This document shows, piece by piece, positions 13,601-27,600 of a stretch of DNA of 64,000 nt. Within the stretch, counting starts at the first letter, position 1. Each line of letters begins with the position of its first letter. The position numbers and the translations under genes are program-made. Source of the stretch: Phoronis australis (taxonomy: Eukaryota; Phoronida; Phoronidae); NCBI GenBank assembly GCA_002633005.1, contig NMRA01000034.1:268136-332135 (forward strand), written 5' to 3'. The notes below the pieces were generated by a model. The model ran no database searches. It was not told the origin of the DNA and worked only from the letters and a program-made list of their open reading frames with translations.

Positions 13601-16600
13601 AAATTTAGGGTAGGCCGACCAAAATAAAGTCTTGAGTCGCTAGTTGTTTCGATGTTTTTATTTGTAATGAAAATGGAATCCTATGACGACAAAAACACAA
13701 AACGTACCGAGAGTGGCGTACATGAAATAACATCCCACGAGACATTATTCCGCGTATCGACCGAAGTCGAGGTCAATACGCGGAATAATGTCGAGTGGGA
13801 TATTACTTCATCTACACCAATCGAGATACGTTTTGTATACGTATGTGCGATACCAACGTACGGATATCTTGGCCGAATTCCGTAGATGCGTGAACCTCGC
13901 GTGTAAATCTTGAGTGCTCGCATGCTTTGCTTGTTATGCATAGCTATATCTCGCCAAGGCTTGGATGATATTGCGATTTCGCGAGTGTATTGCGTCTCAG
14001 GAACGGTCATCGGGACCTCCATCAGTAATGTAAAAAATACCATATGTTTACAGTTATCATGAAATTCATCTGCATTCTTCAAAAGCGCTGTTTCTATCCA
14101 CAGCATTTCAAACATGAAAGATACTTTTTTGTTTCGTATTACTACATGTATACCGGGTGCAAGTTGTTTTAATTGCCTTTAGGGAATTCTAATTCGTCCT
14201 TGCAATACCAACACAAAAGCTCTTGTTACGGTCTGAATATTTGAAAACGCGTCGTTCATTACAAAATGTGCCACCTGATGAGCGAAGCGCCGCAGTTTTC
14301 CATTGTCTATTTTCTTACGCCACCAATCAAGGAGATGGGATGTGGCCACTGATGTTCAGCTTCACATGTACTCATTCATACAGTGTAGTGTCAAGAAACT
14401 ATACAGTGCTTACCGGCTTGACTGAATTCTTTGACTTCGTCTTTCATTTTGATGACAACGAAGTTTCTCCTGTTTGTTGGGAACTCTATCACAGTTCCAG
14501 ACCAGTCACGAACCCCGGGGGCTCCAAGAAGCAGGTATCCACCCGTCTGTTGATAAAAATACAAACGTTACGAGAGATAAACACGTAATCTTAAAAAAGC
14601 AACCAGTTGCATGTCGGCTCGTGCAACACTAATCCGCTAATCTGCATGTACCGTTAATGATTTGTGGAGTTAGACGTCAACGTTGAAAATACGTCCACAT
14701 AACTTTCTAGTGAAAAAGAGGCCCACAGCACATGAACCATACAATCGAGTTACTGTGGACACTATTCGGGTGACATTCCATTAAGACCGGAATTACCTGT
14801 GATACTGATCTTCATTGTTTTACCAATGTTCAATAGCCACCCATGGTCTACCTCAAGTTCATGAAAAGTGGCGTACGAGTTAGACGTAAAGTTGGTCTCT
14901 AGGATCCCAAATAAAGGTTCATTCATCCAATTTTTAGCACATCACAGCCTGGAAATGTCTAAATTTTTTTGTACGGAGCACAAGACCAAATTTCTCTCTT
15001 CTGCGGACTAACCAAATTCACAGTTCTCCTCCAAACTCTCCGTTTCATCTCAGGACACTATTGATTTCTGGTGACACCGGCGAGTCACAATGAGGGAGTC
15101 CATATCCACGAAGTGGTGCTCAGGAATAAAAGTCCTTCTTTTTAACGTTTGAATAGATTGAGAGCAGATGACCATACATCAGCATGAGAGTGTTCGTGTG
15201 ATAAGGTACCCTCGTAATTTGCCTGAATGTGGGCATTTCTGTGGTAAAACCCTTGCTTCATTTGCGACACCTAGTGAATTTCGTGTTCCTCATCAGGTTC
15301 TGATACTGCCTAGAAATCCGTTTGAAACATTGATGAAAAAATCACTCACCTCGCAAACTTCATGTGTTCTCTTTCTAGTAAACAGTGTTTTGAGTAATAC
15401 CTAAGGATGTTCACTGTACTTTATGATATAATTTAGGAAATGCGCGTTGAGGTTACCACACATGTATTTTTATGTTTTGACTTCATTCTATATTTTCCAG
15501 AAGACGCACAAGGAAACGAACAGTTAAGAGCTAGAGTTACATTATTTGTAACCATTGCCTGAGAATACAACTTAATACAATGCGTTTCAGACGTTCAGTT
15601 GTTACTTACGTTCGTGTAATGAGCAGACATTCCCGCTTGACCATGGGCGAAGTAATAAATACCACCTTTAAGAATTTGTCTGGATGACTGTGTGAGAGGC
15701 TTGAGGTTTGACACTGGTGGGAATGCTAGATTATTGTCCAGCTCAAAACACATGCCGTTCACCAAATAATGGCCTGTGTATCTCTGGTCGGACCACAGAT
15801 GTGCACAAACCTAAGACAGATACGGTAAATAAAAATGATTTGCGTTGGTTTGTTTTGAGTCTTAGATGTGTCATGAAACTATTAACGTTTAACCTCCGTG
15901 GTCTCTGAAGCCGGAGTGACAGTGAAGCAAGTTTCAAACGAATAATTATAAACACGATACAAGATCAATTTGACAAATTTCAAAACCCTTGTTACATGCA
16001 TATGAAAAACTGAAGCTCTGAACCAATCCAAGTGATTAAGACTGAATACTTATACATATGCTGACGATGTTAGTTCTGGGCCAAATTAGCAATAGAAAAC
16101 TCAGCACAATTGCTGTCGGCATTGTGTATTTTCAAATATACATGCCCAGCGTTTCGATGAAATTCACTTCACCATCCTCAAGGAGTATATCAAATCACAA
16201 CAAACATGGTCACAAGTAAAAAGATCAACTGAACCAAAAGTGACTTGTGAAACAGTCACATGCAAAGGTCAAGGCTATCCCCAAACGGCGAGTTCAACCG
16301 ACCCCAGGTTGTCATTCAGCGAAGTCCTAGAATACAACTGCAAGGCTTTCTTTAATAGCCAATCTGAATCTATACCTGAATCTATTTATATCATCGTGAA
16401 GAATTGTACGGCTATGTTTGTTGTGGTTTGATATACTCCATCAGGATGGTGAAATGAATTTCACCGAAACGTTGGGCATGTATATAACGTAGAAAATAAG
16501 TTCGAAACTAAAAGAAGCGATCCAGATCCTCTAAAGAATACACTTATGTGTCGAAAAGAAGAATAAATATATACATGTATATATGTATACATACACACAC

Positions 16601-18543
16601 ACACGCGCGCTCGGGCACACACACACACGCACAAACACACACACACACACACACGCACATATGTAAATATATTACAACAGGTTTTGTCCAAGCTTTAAAA
16701 TATATGTACTAGTTCTAGTACTAGTACTACAATCCCAATGCCTGTAGCGAGATGTGAGGCAGTAACTATGACTATCAGTGGCCACAAAATTAATCATCAA
16801 GTTGCCCTCACCAACCATTTTGAGATTTTACTTTGTAGATTTTTTTAGAATACAAGGCTAAGAAGGACTGCTCTAGCTCTTTTACAACTCACCACGACTC
16901 GACCGCCATCTGCCGTAGGTTGGCAATCAAGTGAAATACCTAAATGTTGTTTTTCCTTGCGATTGTGCCAGTAACTTTCGTAATGCCGGTTACCTGAAAG
17001 ATATCGGCATCGGCTGAGCTAGGAGTCACGCTAAACTGGGGAGGCGTTTTTGTCTAGTCGAGCACATAAAGAATTCATATTTCTGAAGTACATTTTAAAC
17101 CTAGCGGGATGTGCTTAACGCTTGTTGTTCTCAGCACGAAATTTTGTCCCACGTGGTCCGTCAATTTCGCCGCCATGTTGGAAGTCAATTTGGAAACTTG
17201 TTGAAAGTCGGATAGGACAAGACAATTTGTAGATCTCAAGGAGTAACAAAGCGACAGTTCTTTCACAATCCTGACGTGGCTTCTACTACTTGACTAAGGA
17301 AATATATTAGACTGCATAACCATAAGTGATCTTAATCAAAATTTGGTTTTGTGATTGAATGCGGATTTTTAGCAGCTTTAACCATAAAAAGCTTTTTGAG
17401 AACCCGGCATTTTTGGGATGCTTAGATTTGGGAGTATGAAAGTCAATAATAGTTTTATTGTATTATATTCGCTAAGTAATTTATGGAAGGGGGTTAGGAT
17501 TGGGCTTTCAGTCGTATGTCGATCGTTCGTTCTGTCATTCAGCTACCATTTTCTACTAAAACGTTGTGGAGATTTTGAAAAAAACGTTCAGTGGATACTC
17601 GGAATAAACAAAAGAGCAGTCACTTCTATTTTGGAAAACATACGTTTTTTAGACATTTCACCTTTTTCGAATTACTGAATTCATCTTTTAGCACATAAAC
17701 CTTTTTCTCCGGAGATCAGATATTTTAAACATACCACTCTTCAACAGATTTCCGTCATTGTTCTCAGTATTGCAGCCTGTTGTTGTAATCGTTACCCATG
17801 TTTCGTACATAGCTCAGTGAGAGCGTGTGTGCGTGCGTTTGTGTAGTAATGCCTCATGGTGTTCTGTTCTATTGCAGTTCTATTCAGGAGTCAGCAAACA
17901 TACTGCGAATTTTAGCGAGTGTACATGAAGTCGTCAACAATGACACATAACATTGTCGCGTATTTAACCAATTTTGCGAGTGTGACGGCTTCCAACTATT
18001 TTGACCTACAAAATCGGATTCATAGTGGTCCTACCTTCATCGTCTACTTTTACTTCTTGGCAGTTACGGCTGCCATTTAGAGAGCACTTTAGCAAAAGAC
18101 CAGTTTGTGCTACAGGGATGTGCGACGAATTTCCTTTTGGAGCTCCAACCAGTAACCTGTTGGAAAATAGAAAAAGGAAATTATTTTGTTTTCGTTGTAC
18201 TAGACAATAAAATAGGTGCGAGAGAAATCTAGGACCCACCCCTGCATTATTCCTTGCTAGAGAGGGGCCTCTGGAAAAATATAGTAGCTCTAGTGAATTT
18301 CATTGAAATCGGATTCATTTGGAACAGTGACAGACATTTTTCAAAAAAATCTTTACCGGGCCGTAGCTTCGGCATATTTGACGGATTTACGGAAACCTAG
18401 TATAAAGATATATCTCAGCAAAAGATTAACGTCAACTTTCGCCCTGATTTACTGAATTATTCTAGATTTCCTGACGACCATTTGATCCTCAATGGCGGAT
18501 GATAATGACAATAATGATGATGATGACGACGACGACGATGGTA

Positions 18544-18607
<64 letters not shown>

Positions 18608-21600
18608 GGATGGTGATGACGATGGCGATGATGATGTCGATGATGATGGCGATGACGATGTTACCGTTATCAGCGTCGTCGTTGGGGATAATTTCTAGGA
18701 ACGAAGTGCAGGTTTATAGTACTTTTAAAAATTAAGGTCAGATGCAGATGAACGTGAACATGACGTTGCAAATTGCAGTCGGCAAGTTGGCCTACACGCT
18801 TCGCCGTACACGCGTAATTCAAAACGCATGAACATGTCGCATTCATTCAGATTGCTTGAGGAACAGGAAGATTGTGGAAACACGACCTTTGTGCGCCAGT
18901 CTATTTTTGCACAATACCTACTTCACAATCTGGTCCAAAACAGTACTTTGTGAAGTACATAAACATTATCTTGAGTCTCAAGGAGACCCTAGGAGGAAGT
19001 TTGATAGCCGGTTTTGTCTTCCTCTCTTTGTAGGCGAGAAAAATTATTTATAGATCATAGATGTAGATTCAGTCTCAGCGAAGAAACGAACTCGTAGAAC
19101 ATTCAGCACCCTAACATTCCAACTGACAACCATAACTGCTTACGAGTATGATTAGCTTATTCTTTTTTTATTTTATAGCTCTGACCTACGGTGGTTCAAA
19201 GATGATATCACGCGTTTCGCTTTTAATTATCTCAGCACTTCGAGATCCCGACTTAATTACCGCAAGATCTCGAGATCCAGACTTCATTATCTCGGGATCT
19301 CAGGATGTCGAGATCCCGACTTAATTATCTCAGGATCTCGATTCTATCAATACAGTCTGTTTTCAAATGCTCACCGGGCTCAACTAATGAATCGTGATTT
19401 TCATAGCTAATACTCGAAGTAATTTGGATAAAATCCCGTAGTAAACTAAATTGAATACATGGACAGGGGCGTCGAAGGGGGGGGGGGGGGGNGGGCGGAG
19501 GGCCCACAGCCTCGGGCCCGTGCTAGTCAAGATTATCCCAAACCTTATTTAGTGGCCTCCATTCTAACTCGTGTATCAAAAAACTAAGCTTTGTCAACTA
19601 GTAAAATTATATATTTTAGAAAAAAGATCATGGAATATGAAAATACTTTTTGTATTTATGTACCATTATTATTTTTACGTGAAAACCTTTTCAAGTCAAA
19701 ATTTCATTTTCAAGAAAGGTACACTCATAGCAAACTACCCCTCCGTCGATTTTAGTGAAACCTTTTTTAATGAAAACTTCATCAGTTACCTCAATAATGC
19801 TGTTAATAATTTTCGATTTGTCTTTTCGTTTGGTTTCTATGACAAATCAACTCGCAAAACGTAGGGTATTTTGTAAAAAAATAAAGCCTTGTTCGTCTTT
19901 GTTACAATACGAAAAAACAAGGTCTTTATATCGAAAATCCTAATAGCGATAGAGTTTGATGACTAAATATTAAGCCTGGAAACTTTCAGCGAAATCCACC
20001 CAGCCGCTTTCGAGAACTCGTGTTCCTAATTTCAAATAAAGTCGATTTGCCGAAGCCGAGAAAATGCCAATTAATCTGGGACGAGACAAAATCTCAGTCT
20101 TCGGTTAATTATTTGGTGAAAACTTGTATTCGGTACATATAACCTACACAAGCCTTAACTATGTTAGCTATTTCAACATTAAGTCGCAATGTTAACTGAT
20201 TTTGCAGTGCGTAATTACAACTTAATTATCATTAAAACGTACCGTTCCCAGCCAACTGTTACTGTTGTTTGCGACCTACTTTTTACGTAGGTCACAGTTC
20301 ATTGTACACATAACCTGTACACGTCACGTGCTGGGAGACTGATACGAAACCAAGTAAGAAATGGATATAATAAATCGAATCGGTGGTTAAAGCATGCCGT
20401 TAGGATGAGATCGAAACATGGAAATGTCAGTTTGTTAATTGAGTTAAGAAATTAACGTGAGGATATATCTCTTTTCACAACTTGCTGTGTTCATGACCAC
20501 AGAAGCCTGAGGCGACCCGTAGCATTCGTTTTCAACGCCAACGGTCGTATGCATGTAGACGCACAACTCCCTACGTTTTGTTTTCCCAGGCACCATGCTA
20601 TCACCAGTACACCTCGCTGACTCAATGTTATGGCGACTTTGTGAATGGACTGAGGGTACACGAAGCTGTTCTGTACCTGGCGGGAGATTCGATTTGATTG
20701 AAAGCCCTTTAACCTTTGACCTCGGATAAGTAGAAAACAAATATCCGTGCGACAGTGCGGTTCCAAGGTGGTTCTGCTCAATCTTTTTTCTTGGTACGTG
20801 GTATATATTTTCTATTTGAAGTTCCCCGAGACTGAAGATAAGGTATTTTGTTAAACACATGTGAGATACTGTAAAAATGGCCAAATTTTGTGAACAAGGT
20901 TTGAGATATCCTTAAGGGGGACAGTTGACGAAGGAAAAAACAAAAAAAAAAACAGCTCGAGAAAAAACAAAGGTTCCAGAGCTTTGAGCCAGCCAGCCTC
21001 ACTTGGACAAAGATTTGAGTACCACCCAAGCAAAACTGTGGTATTAAAGCTGGCGGTTCTTACTTAAAGTGTACTCCAAGAATAATTTTACGTAAGTGCA
21101 CCTTTTCAATCATACTCCTTAAAACCTCATATTTCTGAGCCATGACAGTTGCACTGGAAATTTTCAACGTTTTACGTAATAAGATACATGACTCACCCTT
21201 CCACGTTTGTAAAAGCACATGCTGTCCTATCTCTTATGAATCCGGGTATACCGTTTTTTATGGTCTCAACGAATAAAGTAAGTGACAATGTTAATAAAAA
21301 ACAACGAGATTTTCAAGGTCATCTACAATCTTGACCCACACAGTTAGTAGAGCTATCAGGAAGCATCATAGCAACAAAACATCAATGTCAACACTTATGG
21401 TTAGAACTTCCCCATGTCAATAGTCCAGTTAACACGATCTGAGGAAAGGACAGAACTTAGATTTATCACGGCATAACAGATTTACGTGTTTGGTGTTTTT
21501 TAAAGATACTGGTGCAAGCCCAGTCTCAATAGGCAAGTGGCACACCACAGGTTGTCATTGCTAGTCTGTAACTGACTGTGTCTGTGTTACATTACTTGTT

Positions 21601-24600
21601 GTTGGGCCTAGCAAGGTGGCCACTATGTTTTTTTTCTTGTGGTGATGGAGTTTCAATAAACAACACCGAAACATGCCAAGCCGGTTTAAATCCGCTGTTT
21701 TTATTAACATACTCTGTCTGCTTAAAACTGCAATACAACAAGTTTTGCTGGCTGAAAAACAAAACTAGAATTATGCCTCTTGCTGTTATAAAATCTTCTT
21801 GATATCCCGAGATGTTAAATAAGGATCTCGAGATCCCGAGATAATTATGTAGGGATCTCGAGATCCCGAGATAATTGAAAAAGCAACGCGCGATGTCATC
21901 TTTGGGCCACCGTATAAATCCGATAGTGTTTATTTAAGTGATAAATCAAATTGCTCACATCGATCGGTTGGTCCAGCTTCACGTTTCTTATTGGTCTCAC
22001 TCAACAAAAATCCTGTTTTTGCTACCGCCAGTGGTATGTGTCGCTCTCTTCGTGGTCCCGGGCATAGCGTTCCTGTCTTTACTAGGTTTTCATTCTTGGC
22101 CACTTTTTATCCAGAAAAGTTACAAGTTTCGCCATGCTTGTACATGCGCAGTGACATCGTTGCCTCCTACACAACGTCTGCCCTCTGCATGGCTGTGCAT
22201 AAGGAACTATGCGATACTGGGAGCAAGCCTATATGTTAGTGAAGGCAAGGGAAGAGGTGAGATAGAAGTGAGAAGGCGTAAGAATGGCTATCCATAGTTC
22301 GAATGGGGCTACTGAAAGTTAGAGAAAGTAAAGCACGTTTTTAGTATCCCAAGTTTTTCTGACCGACAAAACAACGCTCTTGCAAACGAGGCTGCCATCA
22401 GGCTATGGTCTCGGCGACCACTGGCGACGTCCGTAGCCAAACCCCAGGCGACTGCAAACTTGCAAGTAAAGCACCGGGAAAAACGATTGGGAAACGTAGC
22501 GCCAAATTCAAACAGGGAGTTTTGACGTGTTTTTTGGTCGTAGTGGTATACGAGGCCAAGTCCGGGTACACAAGCGTGAGTGCAAATATGCCGTCACTCC
22601 TATTTTCGAGCGGTGATTTTCGCCTTTGTCGAGCGCCGGTGGGCCTGAGTTGTGAATTTGTTAAGGATATGTGTTCACTGTAGACTGTAGAATTGCAGTA
22701 CTTTATGGTGTAATGAAACGTAGACACATGTACTCCAGGATATGTTTCTTCATGTCCTTTTAAATACAACTTCATTGTTTTCTCATAAGTTTAAGTTATC
22801 AGCTGCCTTAGCTGCATTAAAGGAGTACATTTCTCTTTTGATAGCTTCAAGATATATTGAGTTCTGATTGAAGTCATGCTGTGAATTATCTGTCTAACAT
22901 GCAACTTACAGGAGAATGCCACCCGATTTAATTAGTCTTTTTTACCGTCTTAATCGGTCCACATCGCCTCTTATACGGTCGACCCACCTTGCCGAGAGGT
23001 GTCGCGTTAACCTGTGAGGAAGGTGAGAAACAACGCAGCGACGTGTCAGTGGTTCGTCTGCAGAATGAATGCCGCGCTATATTGCGGTGAATCGTTCCCG
23101 CTTGTCCGAAATATGAAGCTGCGAAGAAAGCAGGTATATCATTTTTTCGACTTCCTCGAGAGCCCGAAATGCTTAGGAAGTGGCTCGCGGTAGTGAAGAA
23201 TGAAAGGTACGCTGTTATTAGCAAGTTATGAGGCCATGAAACTTCTCCGTGTATTTGGCCGGTATTTCGTCGACAGTGATTTCTCTGACAAATTCCGGCT
23301 TACCAAAGAACTATCCTTACGTTCCGTTGCCTGTGCATGTTCACGGCGCCTCTCTAGTATTTGTTGATCAGTGTATTCTGGTTCGAACTGATAGCCTGTG
23401 AAACCAAACGATCCGACCCACGAAGTCTTCGTCGGATGAGCTCTTGACTAAGTCGGGGTTGGCGCCGGGCGAGATGCCATGTAGACGTTTATTATTCTGC
23501 GTTCTGTTTCAAAATGAATTATTTTCGTAACCAATGGTTATATAAAACTGAAACAATTAAAGTCGACGTGTCATTAGATGTTATGCCTTAGCAGTATTCG
23601 TGAGTGTAAGTGTTGAGAAGCCAGCAATGAATAAACCAATGCGTTACCGGCTTTCGATGCCGGCAATAAAGGTACATTGACCGGGCACTGAGGCCGTGTG
23701 AGCGCATGCTAATTCAGTGTTTGCTGACAGAAAGCTGTTTTGAAACAATTACTCGATTTTATATGCTATGGTCACATGTTAGGGGAATCTTTATTTAGAA
23801 ATACAAATACTGTGCAACGGTCTGTGGAAGGGGGACCCGACTTCACGGCCACCGACAAGTAAGTAGATTTTCAGTTTCGTGGCTAATTCACATAAATAAT
23901 TAGGTTTACATTATTTCTTTGGCTCACTATTATAGTCTTTTCGTGACTGGAGGTTTTGTTTCCAACTCAAGTTGGTTTATGTTCGTGCCAGTCCCGGCGG
24001 CCGCGACGGGCCTGATCGGGTTCCGAGCAACTGGCCGGGATAACAAGCGTTTTGTGCATTTCAGTAGAACTCATCAAAAAATCACTAGTCTAAACAACAC
24101 ATATCTAGGTTCTCCTGTCTGTATTTCATGGAAGAATAGTTCGAACGTACGGACCTTGGTAAATTGGGCTGCCGAACTTTGTAGGCTACAGTGTGTCCAA
24201 ATACCAATAAATCCGTAACAGTGAAATAAAACAACGCCGTTTTTATAAGAACTCGGTATATTTTTTAAAAGGGTTTTACGTCGAAGTTTGATGATTTATT
24301 GGTGTTAAACGATGAATTCAAGCGATAAGCTGACACCAGTAACCCGTGTTGTGAACTGCTGAACAGACTGCGTATGAAACCAATGACGTCATTGGATAAC
24401 TTCAACACCTCCGTCTGCCGTCAGGTGTCAGGTAACGCAACCGAACGTGCCGTTATCGAGTAGAACTACTCGATCTAAATTGATACAAAATAGGTTGTTT
24501 TTTGGGTGGCATTCTTCTTTAACACAGATTGTCTTACAAAAAGATTTACAGATCTCGATTTTTGCAGTTTGGTGACAATGCACACATCCTGAATGGAACA

Positions 24601-27600
24601 ATCCTTTTGTTAAATTCCCTTGTTTGACGTCGTTTGAATAAGAAAAAAAAAACATGCAAACAGTGTCTGCTAAAATGCAAGGAAAGTAATATCTTTTAAA
24701 TAAACTACAGTTTTCCCTCAGCGGGAAGTGGACATTACCTATTTCACCGTTGTCTTCATTTGTGCACTTGTTCTAGCTTGAGTCAGGCCATGTATGTACA
24801 AATATAGCAGTAGCGTGGCTCATGAGAAATGCCACGAAAGATTTCAATTCGTTGACGATGTAAGTAAAGCGTTCACGAGCTTAAAACCACCAATTTCATA
24901 TCAAAACATCAAAACCAATACCGCCAGTCGATTAGCTGTGAATTAAGAACACCTGCAAACAGTACCTGAAGATATGTTTAATAAGCTGATCTCGAGTTAC
25001 GAGCATTTATTTGTATCAGAATGAATATTGATTAAGCAATTAGTAAGAATAGATCCATTTTAAGTTGCCCAAAATTTGTGCATATGTACTTTAAAATCAT
25101 GGGGTCAAACTTGTTGACATATACTTTAACGTCAAAATCTATTTTTACGAGTTTGGGGTCAAAGTACTCTAGAGATTCTAGAAATTTCTGAGAACAAATG
25201 GTAACAGCCAATGATATGATTAGATAAGATCATGTGGTTTTTATTAGCCAATCAGTAAATAAGTAGAATAGTATAATATGGGCTAAAACCAAGAAGATAT
25301 TCAAATGCGCTATAGTAGTTGAAGCATAAAGACTTGCTACAGTGTACTGGCAATTGTACAACAGAGCCATCTCGTCAGTGGAAGATTCTAGAGAGAATCT
25401 TGGCAAGGGCAAGGGTTAACGAACAGGAAGTTAACTAAGAGATTGTCACTTGCATCGTGGGTAGTAAGATACTTCTTGAAGTGATGCGTCACCAGAGACT
25501 GTGACCAGCAAGTACACTGTCGCAATACAGTGTGTGTAGTTCGAAGATTCACCAACAGGACTGTCATCCAACAACTGGAGCGTCCTAGCTTGGATAGCAG
25601 ATAAGACTTTTGATTATTTTGATTGATTGATTCAAGTGCTAGCGTAGTTTCTGTTCTTTGTAGTTGATTACTTAATTAACAACAGGTTTCACTTGTTTAA
25701 TTAGTGGTTATCATATAATAAATTAATTACTGGATTTAATTATTCTCTCTCCCTCTACGCACAATCTCAAAGCATAACTAGCTTTTAAACAAACCCCCAG
25801 TGAAGCTCTGACAGTTTGTCGATACATACTACGTAGAAGCGAGATAACCAATCAAAACATCAATCACTCATCCAATTTGCTTAGTGTGAAAATTCGTGTT
25901 CCCGTGGTTTATGGTATAAGAAAGAATGGCGAGGCGTTGCGATTGTGGTGGCTGTGTCAACTCAGTATTTGATCACGCTGTGGGTCTTTTCATCTTCCCA
26001 CAAGACATCAGAGAACTGCAGATATGGCACAAGTATGTACAAGGAATTTGCGTGTTGGTGGACACGACGCACTGGCGCTGGACAAGTTCGTACGTCATAC
26101 TCATGTCCCCAGAGCTAAGAAAATTTCAGTTGAAGAAGCTTTTCTTCTTATCACTTATTTTTTGAGATATTAAATTCACGGTTGTGATGTACAATGCCGT
26201 AAAGGAAGGCTTCATGATGTTGAATATGTAATCACTTGTCAAAACAAGGTAAACGGTAATTTTAATGTTATCTCAAACCCTATTTAGTAGCCTCCATTCC
26301 AACTCGTATATCAAAAAACTAAGCTCTGTCAACCAGTGAAAGTATATATTTTCTGAAAGAAAAAAGATCAGAAAATTTGTTTCGTTTATGTACCATTATT
26401 ATTATTACGTAAACACCTAAATTTCATTTTTTAAATAAAATATTCACCATTTACCTCAAAAGCGCTGTTGGGAATTTTCGATTAGTCTTTTCGTCTGGCT
26501 TCAATGAAAAATCAACTCGCAAATATTGCGGTATTTTTGTAAAAAATAGAAGTCGTATTTGTCTTTGTTACTTTACACAAAAACTAAACCTTTATCTCAA
26601 AAATCCTAACAGTCTTTTTGAGATTGATGAATAAATATTAAGTTTGGAAATTTTCAGCGAAATCCACCCAGCCGCTTTCGAGAACTCGTGTTTCTAAATT
26701 CAAATAATGTCGATTTGCCGAAGCAGAGAAAATGGCGATTAAACTTTGTTCAATGTAACCTACATGTACATGTATGTATGTCTTAACCATGTTAGCTATT
26801 TCAACATTCACTCGCAATGTCAACTGAATTTGCAGTGCGTAATTAACTTGATTATCATTAAACGTACCTCCCCCAGCCACGACGTGGGATCAACTATTGC
26901 TGTTGTTTGACCTACTTAAAAGTAGGTCAATTAATTGTTATACATATTGTCTGTACGCGTCACGTGCCGGGAGACTGAAGCGAAACCAAGCAAGAAATGG
27001 ATAACAAAAATCGAGTCAGTGGTTAAAGCATGTCGTTAGCATCAGATCCAAACAGCGAAGTGTCAATTTACTTATTGAATTAAGGAAATTGGATGAAGAT
27101 TTATCTCTTTTTACAACTTGCTGTGTTCATAACCATAGAGGCGTGAGGCGACTAGTAGCATTCGTTCTCAACGGTCGTGTGCATGTAGACGCACAACTCC
27201 CCAGGATCAAAACTATGTTTTGTTTTTGTTTACCCCTGCACCCTTCTGTAATAAGTACACCACGTTGACTCAATATTATGGCGACCCTGTGAATAAGGAC
27301 TGAGGGTACACACGAAGCTGCTCTGTACCTGGCGGGAGATTCGATTTGAGTGACAGACCTGTAACCTTTGACCACGGTTAAGTTGTAAACAAATATTCAC
27401 GCGGTTGTGCGGTTAAAAGGTGGTTCTGCTAAATCTTTTTTCTCGCTACACGGTATACATTTTGTATTTGAAGTTCCCCGAGAATCAAGATAAGGTATTT
27501 TACTAGACACGAGTGAAATATTGTAAAAATCGTCATTTTTTGTGAATAAGGTTTGAGATAACCTTAAGCACCAAGTTGTTCGATTGTAATACCTTAAAAG

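Noticed and set aside
13652-14115. Overlapping 77- and 144-codon frames on opposite strands
   Set aside because: They mirror each other through the foldback palindrome and show no family motif.
18492-18735. Poly-Asp and poly-Met open frames
   Set aside because: Translations of a GAT trinucleotide repeat; no flanking protein-like sequence.
20444-20884. 146-codon minus-strand frame
   Set aside because: Lies wholly within a non-autonomous TTAA element, and the equivalent frame is not kept in the second copy.
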